Part shown: positions 20,279 through 28,372 of the stretch, one piece after another | How the letters are laid out: each line of letters begins with the position of its first letter | Position numbering within the stretch: position 1 is the stretch's first letter | DNA from: Actinomycetes bacterium | Lineage (GTDB): Bacteria; Actinomycetota; Thermoleophilia; RBG-16-64-13 | DNA length: 38,615 bases | Direction of reading: 5' to 3' | NCBI GenBank assembly: GCA_021372435.1 | Contig: JAJFUK010000194.1 | Location: forward strand, 1 to 38,615 | Program-made: the position numbers and the translations under genes | Notes under the pieces: generated by a model | Seen by the model: only the letters and a program-made list of their open reading frames with translations | Told to the model about the DNA's origin: nothing | Database searches by the model: none

Positions 20279-20938
20279 TCAGTCTCCGTAGGCGGTGTTG
20301 AACTCGAGCTTGATCCCGAGCAGCAAAGCGTCCACGGCCAGGGTGCCCTGCTTGCGGTACGCCTGGAAGACGAGGAGCTCACCGCCCGCCGGCGTCCCGG
20401 CCGGAGTGATCGTGCCCGACGGCCCCTTGTGCACCTTGTTGGCCACGAGGAAGGTGTCCGTGACCTCGGCCGCGGTCCCGAACGCCTGGTCCATGCTTTC
20501 GTTGTCATCGATCGACCGAGCCTGGAGGCCCCACACTACGGTTCCGCTCCCGGACGCGGCGGTCCAGTACGGAATGAAGGTGATGTCCCCTCCGTCCCAG
20601 CCTTCGGGCATGGCGTAGCTGAACTGCACGTACTCCTGGGTCGAGGGGTCGAACGGCAGGCCGACCCGCATGATCTTGTTGGTGCTGAGTTCTAGTTTGG
20701 TGGCCGGCCCGCAGCCGTTCGTGGTCCGAGGATCTCCGCCCTTGGCGCTCAGGTAGGCGGAGGCCTTCCTGGTAGGCAGCCTCGCCGCGGCGATCGTGTC
20801 CGTGAGCGCGGTCGCCTTCACCGGGATGGTCCCGGCGGCCATGTCGGCCACCACCGCGTCGTATTGCTCCTCGGCATGGTTAATCTGGGACGCGTCCCCG
20901 GGCGTTCCGTTCGTCAAGTTTTGCTTTGTGAAACTCAC
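20279..20938 (-). CDS. Tail fibre protein with jelly-roll-like domain
   Basis: A 219-aa protein. The N-terminal FTKQNLTNGTPGDASQINHA resembles the attachment segment of phage fibres. The C-terminal 130 residues carry ITFIPYWTAASGSGTVVWGL and DTFLVANKV ... GELLVFQAYRKQGTLAVDAL, a pattern shared by many phage fibre jelly-roll domains. The GTG start abuts the upstream stop. It stands between the second hub protein and the beta-propeller, consistent with a receptor-binding tip module. Confidence 0.65.
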   Translation of the reverse strand: MSFTKQNLTNGTPGDASQINHAEEQYDAVVADMAAGTIPVKATALTDTIAAARLPTRKASAYLSAKGGDPRTTNGCGPATKLELSTNKIMRVGLPFDPSTQEYVQFSYAMPEGWDGGDITFIPYWTAASGSGTVVWGLQARSIDDNESMDQAFGTAAEVTDTFLVANKVHKGPSGTITPAGTPAGGELLVFQAYRKQGTLAVDALLLGIKLEFNTAYGD

Positions 20939-21784
20939 CTAACCACTCTCCCATCTCAGCTGGACCACAACCTGCGCTCCCTTGCCCACCTCGATCGCGA
21001 ACGGCCCCGGTTGGACCAGACCGCGGGCGAACAGCGCCGGCACGCTCAAAGGCGAGCTGCCGGAGGCCACGTCGAAGTACACCCCGCCCTCGGCCAGCAC
21101 AAGGTCGTTGTACTGGTCCGGAGGGAGCGTGAAGAACAGCGTGAGCTCGCCGTCCGCCACCGACGAGCTCGCCACCGCGATCGGCGTCATCGTCCACGGG
21201 TCCGCGAGGCCGGTGTCGGCGATGCTCTCCGGAGCGGTCCCCCGGCCGCACATGAGACTGGCGATGCGGATGGTGAAGTCCCCTGTGCTGGCAGCGAGCG
21301 CCGCCATCATGTTGCAGGCGAGCCTCGAGTTCGTGCCCCCGAACACCACGTCGAACTGGAACACGTACCGGAACTCGGAGGTCTTCTCGAGGGGGTCAAT
21401 GACCACCCTGGCGAACGCCCCCGGACCGGTCGGCGGGGCGTCGGCGGACATCGAGATCCACACCTCGCGGATGGTCGAGCCGTTGAGCTCGTCCTCCATG
21501 ATCTGCTGCGTGGTCCGGAGCCTCGCCCCCTTGGCCGAGCGATTGGTGGCCTGGGAGATCATGAGCGGCGAGAGCCCCCAGGTCTGCGAGGCGCTGACGG
21601 CCGTGCCCGAGGACCCCAAGCCGATGTACGAGAGGTGGAACGCCTCGCCTCTCATGGCGTCCCGGAGCTGGTTCAGCCCCCGGGTGAGCACGGCGTTGTG
21701 CGCCTCCCTCACGAGCCGGCCGCGCCCATGGGCGTCGATGCGGAACACCTTGAGGTTGCAGTACACGCGCCCTCGAGCGTTCAC
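20939..21784 (-). CDS. Tail-tip protein with YIGLGSSGTA domain
   Basis: A 281-aa protein, beta-rich. The segment HNAVLTRGLNQLRDAM ... LSYIGLGSSGTAVSASQTWG resembles the core of the 32687-33280 protein (NMALDVGLQNLGDLM ... PYIGVGDSSTAEAAAQTALQ), so the two share a domain common in phage structural proteins. Later strands include FRYVFQFDVVFGGTNSRLA. It overlaps the hub gene by ATGA. It is probably part of the baseplate-like tip. Confidence 0.65.
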   Translation of the reverse strand: MNARGRVYCNLKVFRIDAHGRGRLVREAHNAVLTRGLNQLRDAMRGEAFHLSYIGLGSSGTAVSASQTWGLSPLMISQATNRSAKGARLRTTQQIMEDELNGSTIREVWISMSADAPPTGPGAFARVVIDPLEKTSEFRYVFQFDVVFGGTNSRLACNMMAALAASTGDFTIRIASLMCGRGTAPESIADTGLADPWTMTPIAVASSSVADGELTLFFTLPPDQYNDLVLAEGGVYFDVASGSSPLSVPALFARGLVQPGPFAIEVGKGAQVVVQLRWESG

Positions 21785-23184
21785 CAGAACGCATCACCTC
21801 CTCCCCAGATGCTCGTCCCCCAGATCCACTGCGGCCTGGAGATGACGGAGAACTGGTGGGACATGAGGACGGTGGCCTCGATCGCACCTGCCTGAGCGAT
21901 GGTCTCGTCCGGACGCACCTCGTACGACGAGCGCGCGGTCAGCAGGCGGTAGAACTCCACCCAGTCCTCGCGCCTCTCCCCGGAGACGCCCTCGACGGCG
22001 TACTCCAGGCTGCAGTCCGCGTCCGTCCGCTCCTCGGCGTCCACCGAGGTGATCAGGATGTCGGTGTCGAGATTGTCGTACGCGGACTGCTGCACGCGGA
22101 TGATCATGCCCGCTCTAAGTCCGGGAGCGTAGGTGCGGAAGGAGGCGTTCACCTTCTCAAAGGGGTTCTGCCTCATTTCGGTCTCGGCGCCGGAGATGGC
22201 GGCGTCCAGGCGCTGTACCGCGGCGTTCTCCACCAGCCGCTCGAACCGGCCGTGCTGCGCGATCGACTCCTTGTCCTCGAGCATCACCATGATCGGCGTC
22301 AGGCCGACGTAGGTCACGGTGAGCGTGTCGCTCGAGGTGAGCAGCGTCGCAGTGCTGTCCTGCCGCAGGATCTTCTCCTTGTCGTTCTTGTTCCAGTACC
22401 ACTGCTTGCCGCTCTCGATGCCGTAGATGCCCACGGTCTGCGCGACGCCGTTGACCTTGACGGTCGGCTCCTGGTACATCTTGTACCGCACGGCGAACTC
22501 CCGCCTGGCCCCGTCTCCGGCGTAGGACTCGGTGCGCTCGTCGGTGATGCCGTTGGCGCTGCCGCGGTAATACACCACGTTGCAGCCCACGTCGGCGTCC
22601 TCGACCGAGAGCTCGATGTAGTCGGGGTTCGCGTCAGTGATGTTCCACGGCGCGGTGTAAGACTCCCTGGAGAGGTAGTGCAGCCGCTTGGCGTCGTCGA
22701 TGATCCAGACGAATCCATCGAAGTCGGCCGCCTCGGTCAACGCCTCGGAGGGCTTCTGCCCGTTGAACCTGACCTCGCCGGTCGAGCCACCGTCCTCGAT
22801 GTCCCCGGCGGTCACCCCGAACTCCGCCAGGTAGTGGGTGATGATCCACCGCACGAGCTCGCCGCGGTTGGCCACCTCCGGCGAGGCGTACATGCGGCGC
22901 CGATCGGCGAGCGCCGAGAAGTCTACGACGCGGAGCGTCCACTCCATGATGTCGCTGCCCGGGATGATCTTGCGGCGGGGCTTGAGGAGCTCACCCCCGA
23001 AGACGGTCTTGCCGACCTCGGTGTCGTAGAAGTAGACCTCGTCGTACTGGTGCGGACGGTAGCCAGTATCACTCTGCAGCACGAGGCTGCCCGTCGTCCT
23101 GACGCCGATGGTGGAGCTGAGCCGCACGGAGCCGGGCACGGTCATGCCGTCCACGTTCTCGCCGTCGATGGTGATGGAGTACAT
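21781..23184 (-). CDS. Tail hub / tail-associated protein
   Basis: A 467-aa protein lying directly after the tape measure gene, the usual place for hub proteins. It begins with a beta domain (MYSITIDGENVDGMTVPGSV). A helix with RRRMYASPEVANRGELVRWI and an alpha/beta core (NGQKPSEALTEAADFDGFVW; AKRLHYLSRESY) resemble gp27/gpD-like hub domains. Near the end lie PGLRAGMIIRVQQSAYDNLD and ITSVDAEERTD. The start is chosen because the ATG shares a base with the tape-measure stop (TGATG). An upstream in-frame stretch inside the tape measure gene was discarded. Confidence 0.72.
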   Translation of the reverse strand: MYSITIDGENVDGMTVPGSVRLSSTIGVRTTGSLVLQSDTGYRPHQYDEVYFYDTEVGKTVFGGELLKPRRKIIPGSDIMEWTLRVVDFSALADRRRMYASPEVANRGELVRWIITHYLAEFGVTAGDIEDGGSTGEVRFNGQKPSEALTEAADFDGFVWIIDDAKRLHYLSRESYTAPWNITDANPDYIELSVEDADVGCNVVYYRGSANGITDERTESYAGDGARREFAVRYKMYQEPTVKVNGVAQTVGIYGIESGKQWYWNKNDKEKILRQDSTATLLTSSDTLTVTYVGLTPIMVMLEDKESIAQHGRFERLVENAAVQRLDAAISGAETEMRQNPFEKVNASFRTYAPGLRAGMIIRVQQSAYDNLDTDILITSVDAEERTDADCSLEYAVEGVSGERREDWVEFYRLLTARSSYEVRPDETIAQAGAIEATVLMSHQFSVISRPQWIWGTSIWGGGDAFW

Positions 23185-26060
23185 CAGCCGAACCCCATCA
23201 GCTTCAGTTCGCTCGCAAACTCCTTCACGAAGGCCCGAGGGTTGTTGGTTTGCTTCATCTGCAGCACCAGCTGCCCGATGGAGAACGACCGCGTGGTGCG
23301 GCTGTTGGAGATCCCGGGCACCATGTCCCCGAGGCTCGAGGCCAGCGAGCCGATGCCGACCGAGCCCAGCATGTTCGCGGCCCCGGCCGAGGAGAACGCC
23401 TGGGAGCGGAGGTCGAGGATCTTCTGCATGATGTCGTCCGGGATAAGCCACTCCGGGCCGGCCTCGCCGAACACGCCCAGGGTCGGCTTGTCCACGTACC
23501 CGCCCTTGGCGAACAGGTGGAGCCCGGGGATCACGTCCCCCTGGGGAACGAGGCCGCCGATGAACTCCGAGACCAGGTTGGCGGCCTTCTGGGCGATCTG
23601 CCCCGGGGCGGCGATCAGGCCGTTGACGAAGGAAGTGATCCACTCCCCGGCCTTGCTCAGGAGGTCGGTGACCCCCTTGGCGATCCCGTCGATGAAGTTG
23701 GAGACCCACTCCCCGGCCTTGATGATCAGGTCCCCGGCTCCGGGGATGATGCCGTTGATGAAGTTACCGACCCACTGCGTGGCCTGCGCTATCAGCTGTC
23801 CGGGCCCCTGAGCGATCATGTTGACGAAGTTGGAGATCCACTGCACCGCCTGGTTGATCAGCTGCCCCGGCCCGGCCGCTATGCCGTTGATGAAGTTCGA
23901 GACCCATTGGATGGCGCCGTCGATCAGCTGCCCGACGCCGTTCGCCAGGCCGCCCACGAAGCCGACCACCCACTGTATCGCGGAGTCGACGATCTGCCCG
24001 GCCGCGCCCACCAGGCCGGCGCCGAAGTTCACGATGGCCTGCCCGATGGCGCTGAGGGCCTGCCAGATGAGGCTGCCGAGGGTGACCGCCAGCTGGACCC
24101 AGTCGATCGAGGCCAGCGCCCCGATGACCATCCTGGGGATGGCCATGCCGATGTTCGCCAGCCCCTGCAGAACCGCGAACCAGTCGATGTTGACGAAGAA
24201 GTTGGCGATGCCCATGAGCAGGCCGGCCAGCCCCTCGAGTATGGTCACCCCGATGCCGATCCAGTCGATGTGCCCGATGAAGTAGGCGATGTCCGCCCCG
24301 ACCTGGTCCCAGTTGATGTTGGCGATCCAGGTGATGACGCCGTTCAGGAGGTCGGCCGCGGCGGCGCCGGCGTCCATGAACGCCTTGATCCAGTCGATCT
24401 TCTCGAACCAGTCGATGATCCCGTTGATGACCTTGAGCGTGGCGTTGGCCGAGTCCATGAACGCCTGCTGCCAGTCGATGCTGCCGAACCACTCCCCGAG
24501 GGCGTCGATGACGTCCCCGCCGAAGGTGGCCAGCTTCGTCAGCAGCGCGTCCCAGTCGATCGAGCCGATGGCCTGTCCGATCTGGTCCCCGATGCCGCCG
24601 AGGAACTGGGCAACGCCGTTCACATCCTGAGCCATGGCGTCGACATCGAAGTCGCGCATGGCCGCCCATGCGCCCACGCCGGCGACAGCGGCGACCGGAG
24701 CGGCGACAGCTGCTGCAGTGCCGAGCCCCACCCCGCCGAGGAGGCCGCCGGCGCCGGCAGCCGCTCCTCCGCCGCCGAGGAGGCTCATGAGCCCGCCCCC
24801 GCCGCCGAGCATCCCGGTGATCGAACCGAGGCCGGAGACCATCGGGCCGAGGGCCATCAGCGCCGGGCCGGCCGCCGCGGCGATGCCGGCGAGCGCGATC
24901 GCCATGTCCTGCATCCCCGATGGCATGTTCTCGAACGCGTCGAAGAGGGGGATGACGACGTTGTCCAGCAGCCTCGTCAGCGGGGGCAGCAGCTTCTCGC
25001 CGATGCTGATCCCGAGGTCCAGGAGCTTGTCCTTGAAGATCTTGAACTTCCCCGCGGCGCTGTTGGCCATGACGTCCGCGGCCTCTTGCGCGGCGCCCTC
25101 GGAGTCCTTCATGTTCTGGACGAGGGTCTGGAAGTCGTCGTCGCTTGCGGCGATGACGCTCATCATCGGGCCCATGGCCTCGACGGTGAAGATCTTGGAC
25201 GCGTCCGCGGCGTCGATATTGGCGTCGTGCAGGTTCTGCAGGGCGCCCTGCAGGCCCACCACCTGGGGGTTGACGTCGTCGGCGGTGAGGCCGTACTTGG
25301 ACAGCGCGCGGCTGGACTCCGCCGTCGGCTTGACGAGGTTCACCAGGCCCATGCGCAGGGCGGCGCCGGCGGTCGAGGCCTCGTACCCGGCTCGGCTCAT
25401 GACGTCGAGCGCAGCCGCCGTCTCCTCGAGCGGGATGTCCATCTGCGAGGCCGTCGCGGCGACGTAGGACATCGCGGTGTTGAACTCCTCCGCGCTCCAC
25501 AGCGAGTTCTGGAAGGCCGCGGTGAGGATGTCGGTGACGCGCCGAGACTCTGAGGCCTCGATGTTGTATGCCTTCATCAGGCCCTGCAGGACCTGGGCCG
25601 TCTCGCTGAGGTCCGACCCGGAGGCGGCGGCGAGGTCCATGGCGCCGGCAAGGTAGTCCTGAATGTCCGCCGCGGTGCTGGTCGAGTCGGCGAGCCAGTA
25701 CATGGCGTCGGCGACCTGCGTGGCGCTGAAGGTGGAGCCGTCGGCCATCTCCCTCGCGGCGTCGCCCATGTTCGAGATCTCGTCGGCGGTCATGCCGGTG
25801 ACCGAGCGGATCTTCGAGAGCGCGGTGTCGAAGTCCGCGGCGGCCTTGACCGCCAGGCCGAAGGTGGCGACCACCGGCAGCGTCACGCCGGCCGTCAGCG
25901 ACTTGCCGATCGAGGACATCGAGGACCCGAGGCCCTTGAGCTTGGTGGAGAGGGTGCTCTGGGCCTTGTCCACCTCCTTCTGCACCCTGACCATCCCGGA
26001 CTCGAAGTCCGAGGTGTCCGCCGTCACGTTGACGTTGATCTCACCTAGATTTCCGGCCAT
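23184..26060 (-). CDS. Tape measure protein
   Basis: A 958-aa protein that sets tail length and is threaded in the tube before DNA ejection. The N-terminal part matches TP901-type tape measures: coil (VRVQKEVDKAQSTLSTKLKG), SSIGKSLTAGVTLPVVATFG, DFDTALSKIRSVTGMTADEI, LSETAQVLQGLMKAYNI, and LLPPLTRLLDNVVIPL. A Gly/Ala hydrophobic region (about 390-470) follows. Two repeat arrays come next: units with IDW at about 33-35 residues, then seven units of 22 residues. The end includes FAKGGYVDKPTLGVFGEAGP. At the usual 0.15 nm per residue the tail would be about 140 nm. It overlaps the GT product end by 20 bases. Confidence 0.93.
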   Translation of the reverse strand: MAGNLGEINVNVTADTSDFESGMVRVQKEVDKAQSTLSTKLKGLGSSMSSIGKSLTAGVTLPVVATFGLAVKAAADFDTALSKIRSVTGMTADEISNMGDAAREMADGSTFSATQVADAMYWLADSTSTAADIQDYLAGAMDLAAASGSDLSETAQVLQGLMKAYNIEASESRRVTDILTAAFQNSLWSAEEFNTAMSYVAATASQMDIPLEETAAALDVMSRAGYEASTAGAALRMGLVNLVKPTAESSRALSKYGLTADDVNPQVVGLQGALQNLHDANIDAADASKIFTVEAMGPMMSVIAASDDDFQTLVQNMKDSEGAAQEAADVMANSAAGKFKIFKDKLLDLGISIGEKLLPPLTRLLDNVVIPLFDAFENMPSGMQDMAIALAGIAAAAGPALMALGPMVSGLGSITGMLGGGGGLMSLLGGGGAAAGAGGLLGGVGLGTAAAVAAPVAAVAGVGAWAAMRDFDVDAMAQDVNGVAQFLGGIGDQIGQAIGSIDWDALLTKLATFGGDVIDALGEWFGSIDWQQAFMDSANATLKVINGIIDWFEKIDWIKAFMDAGAAAADLLNGVITWIANINWDQVGADIAYFIGHIDWIGIGVTILEGLAGLLMGIANFFVNIDWFAVLQGLANIGMAIPRMVIGALASIDWVQLAVTLGSLIWQALSAIGQAIVNFGAGLVGAAGQIVDSAIQWVVGFVGGLANGVGQLIDGAIQWVSNFINGIAAGPGQLINQAVQWISNFVNMIAQGPGQLIAQATQWVGNFINGIIPGAGDLIIKAGEWVSNFIDGIAKGVTDLLSKAGEWITSFVNGLIAAPGQIAQKAANLVSEFIGGLVPQGDVIPGLHLFAKGGYVDKPTLGVFGEAGPEWLIPDDIMQKILDLRSQAFSSAGAANMLGSVGIGSLASSLGDMVPGISNSRTTRSFSIGQLVLQMKQTNNPRAFVKEFASELKLMGFG
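23538..23999 (-). repeat. Seven 22-residue repeats in the tape measure gene
   Basis: Seven units of 66 bases encode GQLIxxAxQWVxNFINGIAxGP-like repeats. Trp and Phe recur at fixed positions, as in repeat regions of other siphovirus tape measures. Adding or losing units would change tail length in steps of 22 residues. Confidence 0.8.
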
Positions 26061-26738
26061 CTCTCCTCTTCAGCAGCTCCTCGAAGTCCCGTTTCGCCTC
26101 CTTGGCGGTCTTGGGGGGTTCGCCCATCTTCTCGTACCGGGGCATCTTCTCCACCCTGTGCAGGTACGCGGTCAGGTACGCCAGCTGCTTGATCTCCTCC
26201 TTCCGTCCCTGCACCCGCAGGTGGATCTCCGCCGGAGTGTGGTCCATCAGGCTGGCGGCGCTCACGTTCAGGTTCTTCATCCCGTACTTGACGATCCTCC
26301 ACCAGGTGGGTCCAGTGTCAAGTGGGTCGGCCTCGCCAAAGGGTCCTTGTCCTCCTTGGCCTCCTTGCCGCCCTTCCCCATCATGTGGGGCATGCAGACG
26401 TAGAGCGACTCGATCATCTTCCGGGTGATGTCCTGGGGGGGAGCGAGGGTCAGGAGGATGCCCGCCTCGTCCAACGTCAGGGTGGGGTCCTCGTACACCA
26501 GGCATGCCCACAGCGCGGTGGTGAGCGCGTTCAGGTCCATCTTGACCGCGGGCTGCTGCTCCGGAGGCAGGATCTTACCATCGGCGTCCCTCGCCGGCTG
26601 GGGGAAGGCGCTCATGATGTCCTTGCCCGTCCGCTCCTCGAACCTGCGCATGGCGTTGATGTCCATCCTGAGATGCCTGGTGATATCGAGCTCGATCGCC
26701 ACGCTCGGCAGCTCCATTTCCTTGAGGTGCAAGACCAT
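26041..26738 (-). CDS. Tail assembly chaperone GT fusion (by -1 frameshift)
   Basis: A -1 slip at CCCTTTG (26337-26343) would extend the G protein past residue 134 into the overlapping frame, giving about 232 aa. The T part reads GEADPLDTGPTWWRIVKYGM, then SAASLMDHTPAEIHLRVQGR and a basic helical end (AKEAKRDFEELLKRRDGRK). This is the classic G/GT arrangement, with the fusion bridging tube and tape measure during assembly. The stop lies 20 bases inside the tape measure gene. The T frame has no sensible start of its own, which supports expression by frameshifting. Confidence 0.85.
26277..26738 (-). CDS. Tail assembly chaperone G
   Basis: The unshifted 153-aa product. Residues 12-120 are an alpha-helical chaperone-like domain (AIELDITRHLRMDINAMRRF; ALTTALWACLVYEDPTLTLD; QDITRKMIESLYVCMPHMM). 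The last 20 residues after the slip site are low complexity. The ATG at 26738 has GAGGAA five bases upstream. It lies between tail tube and tape measure genes, as expected for gpG-type chaperones. Confidence 0.85.
   Translation of the reverse strand: MVLHLKEMELPSVAIELDITRHLRMDINAMRRFEERTGKDIMSAFPQPARDADGKILPPEQQPAVKMDLNALTTALWACLVYEDPTLTLDEAGILLTLAPPQDITRKMIESLYVCMPHMMGKGGKEAKEDKDPLARPTHLTLDPPGGGSSSTG
26337..26343 (-). promoter_or_regulatory. Slippery heptamer C CCT TTG for -1 frameshifting
   Basis: In the G frame the codons CCT TTG (residues 133-134) follow a C, making the X XXY YYZ pattern. Slipping one base back re-pairs both tRNAs on CCC TTT and continues in the T frame. It is close in form to the lambda G/GT site GGGAAAG. 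A short CCACC/GGTGG stem lies about 25 bases downstream. Confidence 0.85.
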
Positions 26739-26747
26739 ATCAATTCC

Positions 26748-27080
26748 TCAAGGAAGCTCCACAGCGGCGATCTGTACGGTGGCCACGGACGAACAAACGA
26801 CGGACACCAGGCCAGCAGAATCGTTGAACTGGCGCTGGTTGAACGGCCCGATGCGCTTGGTCACGCCGGCGCCCACGGCGACCACGAGGTCGTGATCCTG
26901 CCCGAGGTCACATGGGGTCTTCGCATCGATAGTGACGTTGATGCTCGAGGCACTGCCGTTCTTGACTTCCAGGAAGGTCTTCCCGGAATTGAAGAACTTG
27001 TCACCGGAGGTCGCGGTGGGCGTGACATAGGCCTGGTCGATGCCGGTGACGGCGATGCGCTGGACTGTGAGAGTGGCCAT
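26748..27080 (-). CDS. Small structural protein next to the tail tube
   Basis: A 110-aa protein, all-beta. DKFFNSGKTFLEVKNGSASS, then INVTIDAKT, VAVGAGVTKRIGPFNQRQFN and LVSVVCSSVATVQIAAVEL form a pattern seen in small phage virion proteins near tail genes (N-G-x-FLxVkNgs ... iGPF ... y.d..G.v). GAGGTG lies before the ATG. It may decorate tube or capsid; the exact role is uncertain. Confidence 0.65.
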   Translation of the reverse strand: MATLTVQRIAVTGIDQAYVTPTATSGDKFFNSGKTFLEVKNGSASSINVTIDAKTPCDLGQDHDLVVAVGAGVTKRIGPFNQRQFNDSAGLVSVVCSSVATVQIAAVELP

Positions 27081-27089
27081 CTAGTCACC

Positions 27090-27497
27090 TCAGACAGAGG
27101 CCAGCACGCCGGAGCCCTGGAACTCGAGCTTATAGGTCGCTTCGTCGTCGTAAGGTCCCTCGATGTCGCCGCTCTTGATCAGAGCAGTGCCCTTTTTCCA
27201 CCCAGTGCCCTCGACAAAGATCTCTAGCTCCACCTCGGTTTGGTTGTCGAGTGCTGCCTCCAGGGCGATGAGCCCGGCGTCATCCTTGACCCACACACCA
27301 TCAGCGCTCACGGACCAGGAGCCGAAGCCATGCTTGAACTGCTTCTTCTTTCCAGGGCTGAGCTTGTTGGTGTTCTCGATCATCTCGTTCTCCCTGGACA
27401 GGGTCGCTCCCCGCTGCCCGGCCACCTCGGTCCAGGTGGGGGTGCCTTCGTCCCCGGTGTTCACCTTGATTATGATGTCGCATCCAGATACAGACAT
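27090..27497 (-). CDS. Major tail tube protein
   Basis: A 135-aa protein. SGCDIIIKVNTGDEGTPTWT then EVAGQRGATLSRENEMIENT, NKLSPGKKKQFKHGFGSWSV and a final beta segment match the phage major tail protein 2 / TP901-1 tube family, in which VaGQRgatLs and a T/N-K linker are typical. Its rings would form the tail shaft. The ATG at 27497 has GAGGAAAGG upstream. The hairpin-bearing late element (27540-27585) lies just ahead, suggesting separate control of this abundant protein. Confidence 0.85.
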   Translation of the reverse strand: MSVSGCDIIIKVNTGDEGTPTWTEVAGQRGATLSRENEMIENTNKLSPGKKKQFKHGFGSWSVSADGVWVKDDAGLIALEAALDNQTEVELEIFVEGTGWKKGTALIKSGDIEGPYDDEATYKLEFQGSGVLASV

Positions 27498-27528
27498 GTC
27501 CTTTCCTCGCGGCCTATGGCCGCCAGAA

Positions 27529-27585
27529 CATCGCCTGGTCGGGTTATTGGACTTTCTACAATAAGGCTATCAATTGCCTTATTGT
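27529..27585 (-). promoter_or_regulatory. Late element, copy B, with 10-base-pair hairpin
   Basis: The core CGGGTTATTGGACTTTCTAC (plus strand 27540-27559) is identical to copy C at 36153-36172. It is preceded, in minus-strand reading, by a stem: arms 27558-27567 and 27576-27585 (ACAATAAGGC/GCCTTATTGT) with an 8-base loop. Downstream similarity continues over CATCGC (27529-27534), where a four-sense-codon upstream ORF (ATG TTC TGG CGG CCA TAG has five) begins. It may be a promoter, leader structure or processing site. Confidence 0.6.
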
Positions 27586-27592
27586 GTTGTAA

Positions 27593-28372
27593 TCACTCCT
27601 GGACTGCGAGCTCCACGCCGCCGGTGATCTTCAGCAGGGCAGTGAAGCGCAGCATAGTGGCGAACGAGACGTTCAGATGATTGACAAAAGCCTCGAACCT
27701 GAACGTCAGTCCGAAGCCGGCCGGCAACTTGAGCTCGCAGGATCTGATGACACGGCCGGTGGCATCCTGATAGAAGGAGATGCTATCGCCCTCCTTGATC
27801 AGCGTGCCGACGACCTCGAGCTCGGTGAACTGCAGCATTCCGGGCTTGAAGGTCCTCGCCTTCTGCTGGCCCCAGCTGGTGTCCTTGACCGCGACGTCGA
27901 GCTCCAGGTCCCCGAGGTTGAGGACCTCCGCGACCTCCGCTCCGTTCCATATGAGCTTGGTGCCCTTGGCCAGGGTCGAGAGGGAGTCGAAGGACAGGGT
28001 GACGATGAAGTTCTGCGTTAGCACGAACGCGCCGGCCTCGTCGGTCCCCAGGGGCATGGCCTCCTGGAGCGCCTTGACCTCGAGGTACTTGACGGCCCCG
28101 ATGGTCAGGCCATTGATGCCGACGAGGATCTGCCTCGCCCGCTCTACCCACGCCCGGGCATGATCGCTGTCGGTGTCCCGGACCATCACCTGCAGGCCGG
28201 GGTGCATGATCCACTTGCCATCGAGCGTCTGCTCCGGGAGCTCCCCGGCGTCGCCGTGCAGGGACATGCACACCGTTGGGTCATCGGGCATCAGGTCCCG
28301 GAAGATCTCGTCCGCGCTGCCCACCCCCTGCGCTATCAGGTAGTTCTGCAGGTCCTCCAGCCAATTGGTCAT
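27593..28372 (-). CDS. Tail terminator fused to a tail-tube-like domain
   Basis: A 259-aa protein. Residues 1-130 resemble phage tail terminator/minor capsid proteins (WLEDLQNYLIAQGV; WIMHPGLQVMVRDTDSDHAR; LTIGAVKYLEVKALQEAMPL; EAGAFVLTQNFIVTLSF). Residues 135-259 look like a tube domain (KGTKLIWNGAEVAEVLNLGD, DVAVKDTSWGQQKARTFKPG, ELEVVGTLIKEGDSISFYQD). Usually these are separate genes. The ATG overlaps the upstream stop as ATGA; an upstream in-frame extension was discarded. A fusion protein could cap the tail at the head junction. Confidence 0.65.
   Translation of the reverse strand: MTNWLEDLQNYLIAQGVGSADEIFRDLMPDDPTVCMSLHGDAGELPEQTLDGKWIMHPGLQVMVRDTDSDHARAWVERARQILVGINGLTIGAVKYLEVKALQEAMPLGTDEAGAFVLTQNFIVTLSFDSLSTLAKGTKLIWNGAEVAEVLNLGDLELDVAVKDTSWGQQKARTFKPGMLQFTELEVVGTLIKEGDSISFYQDATGRVIRSCELKLPAGFGLTFRFEAFVNHLNVSFATMLRFTALLKITGGVELAVQE

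Noticed and set aside
23185-23709. N-terminal extension of the hub gene
   Set aside because: It lies wholly inside the tape measure gene in another frame, and the TGATG junction at 23184 gives a normal start.
21856-23811. Long plus-strand open frame (651 codons) opposite the hub gene
   Set aside because: Composition is biased in the same way and it overlaps two well-supported minus-strand genes; it is a shadow.
23250-25553. Very long plus-strand open frame (767 codons) opposite the tape measure gene
   Set aside because: It is the mirror of a high-G+C coding gene. It encodes His/Asp/Val/Arg-rich low-complexity sequence, has no ribosome site, and the opposite strand is a clear tape measure.
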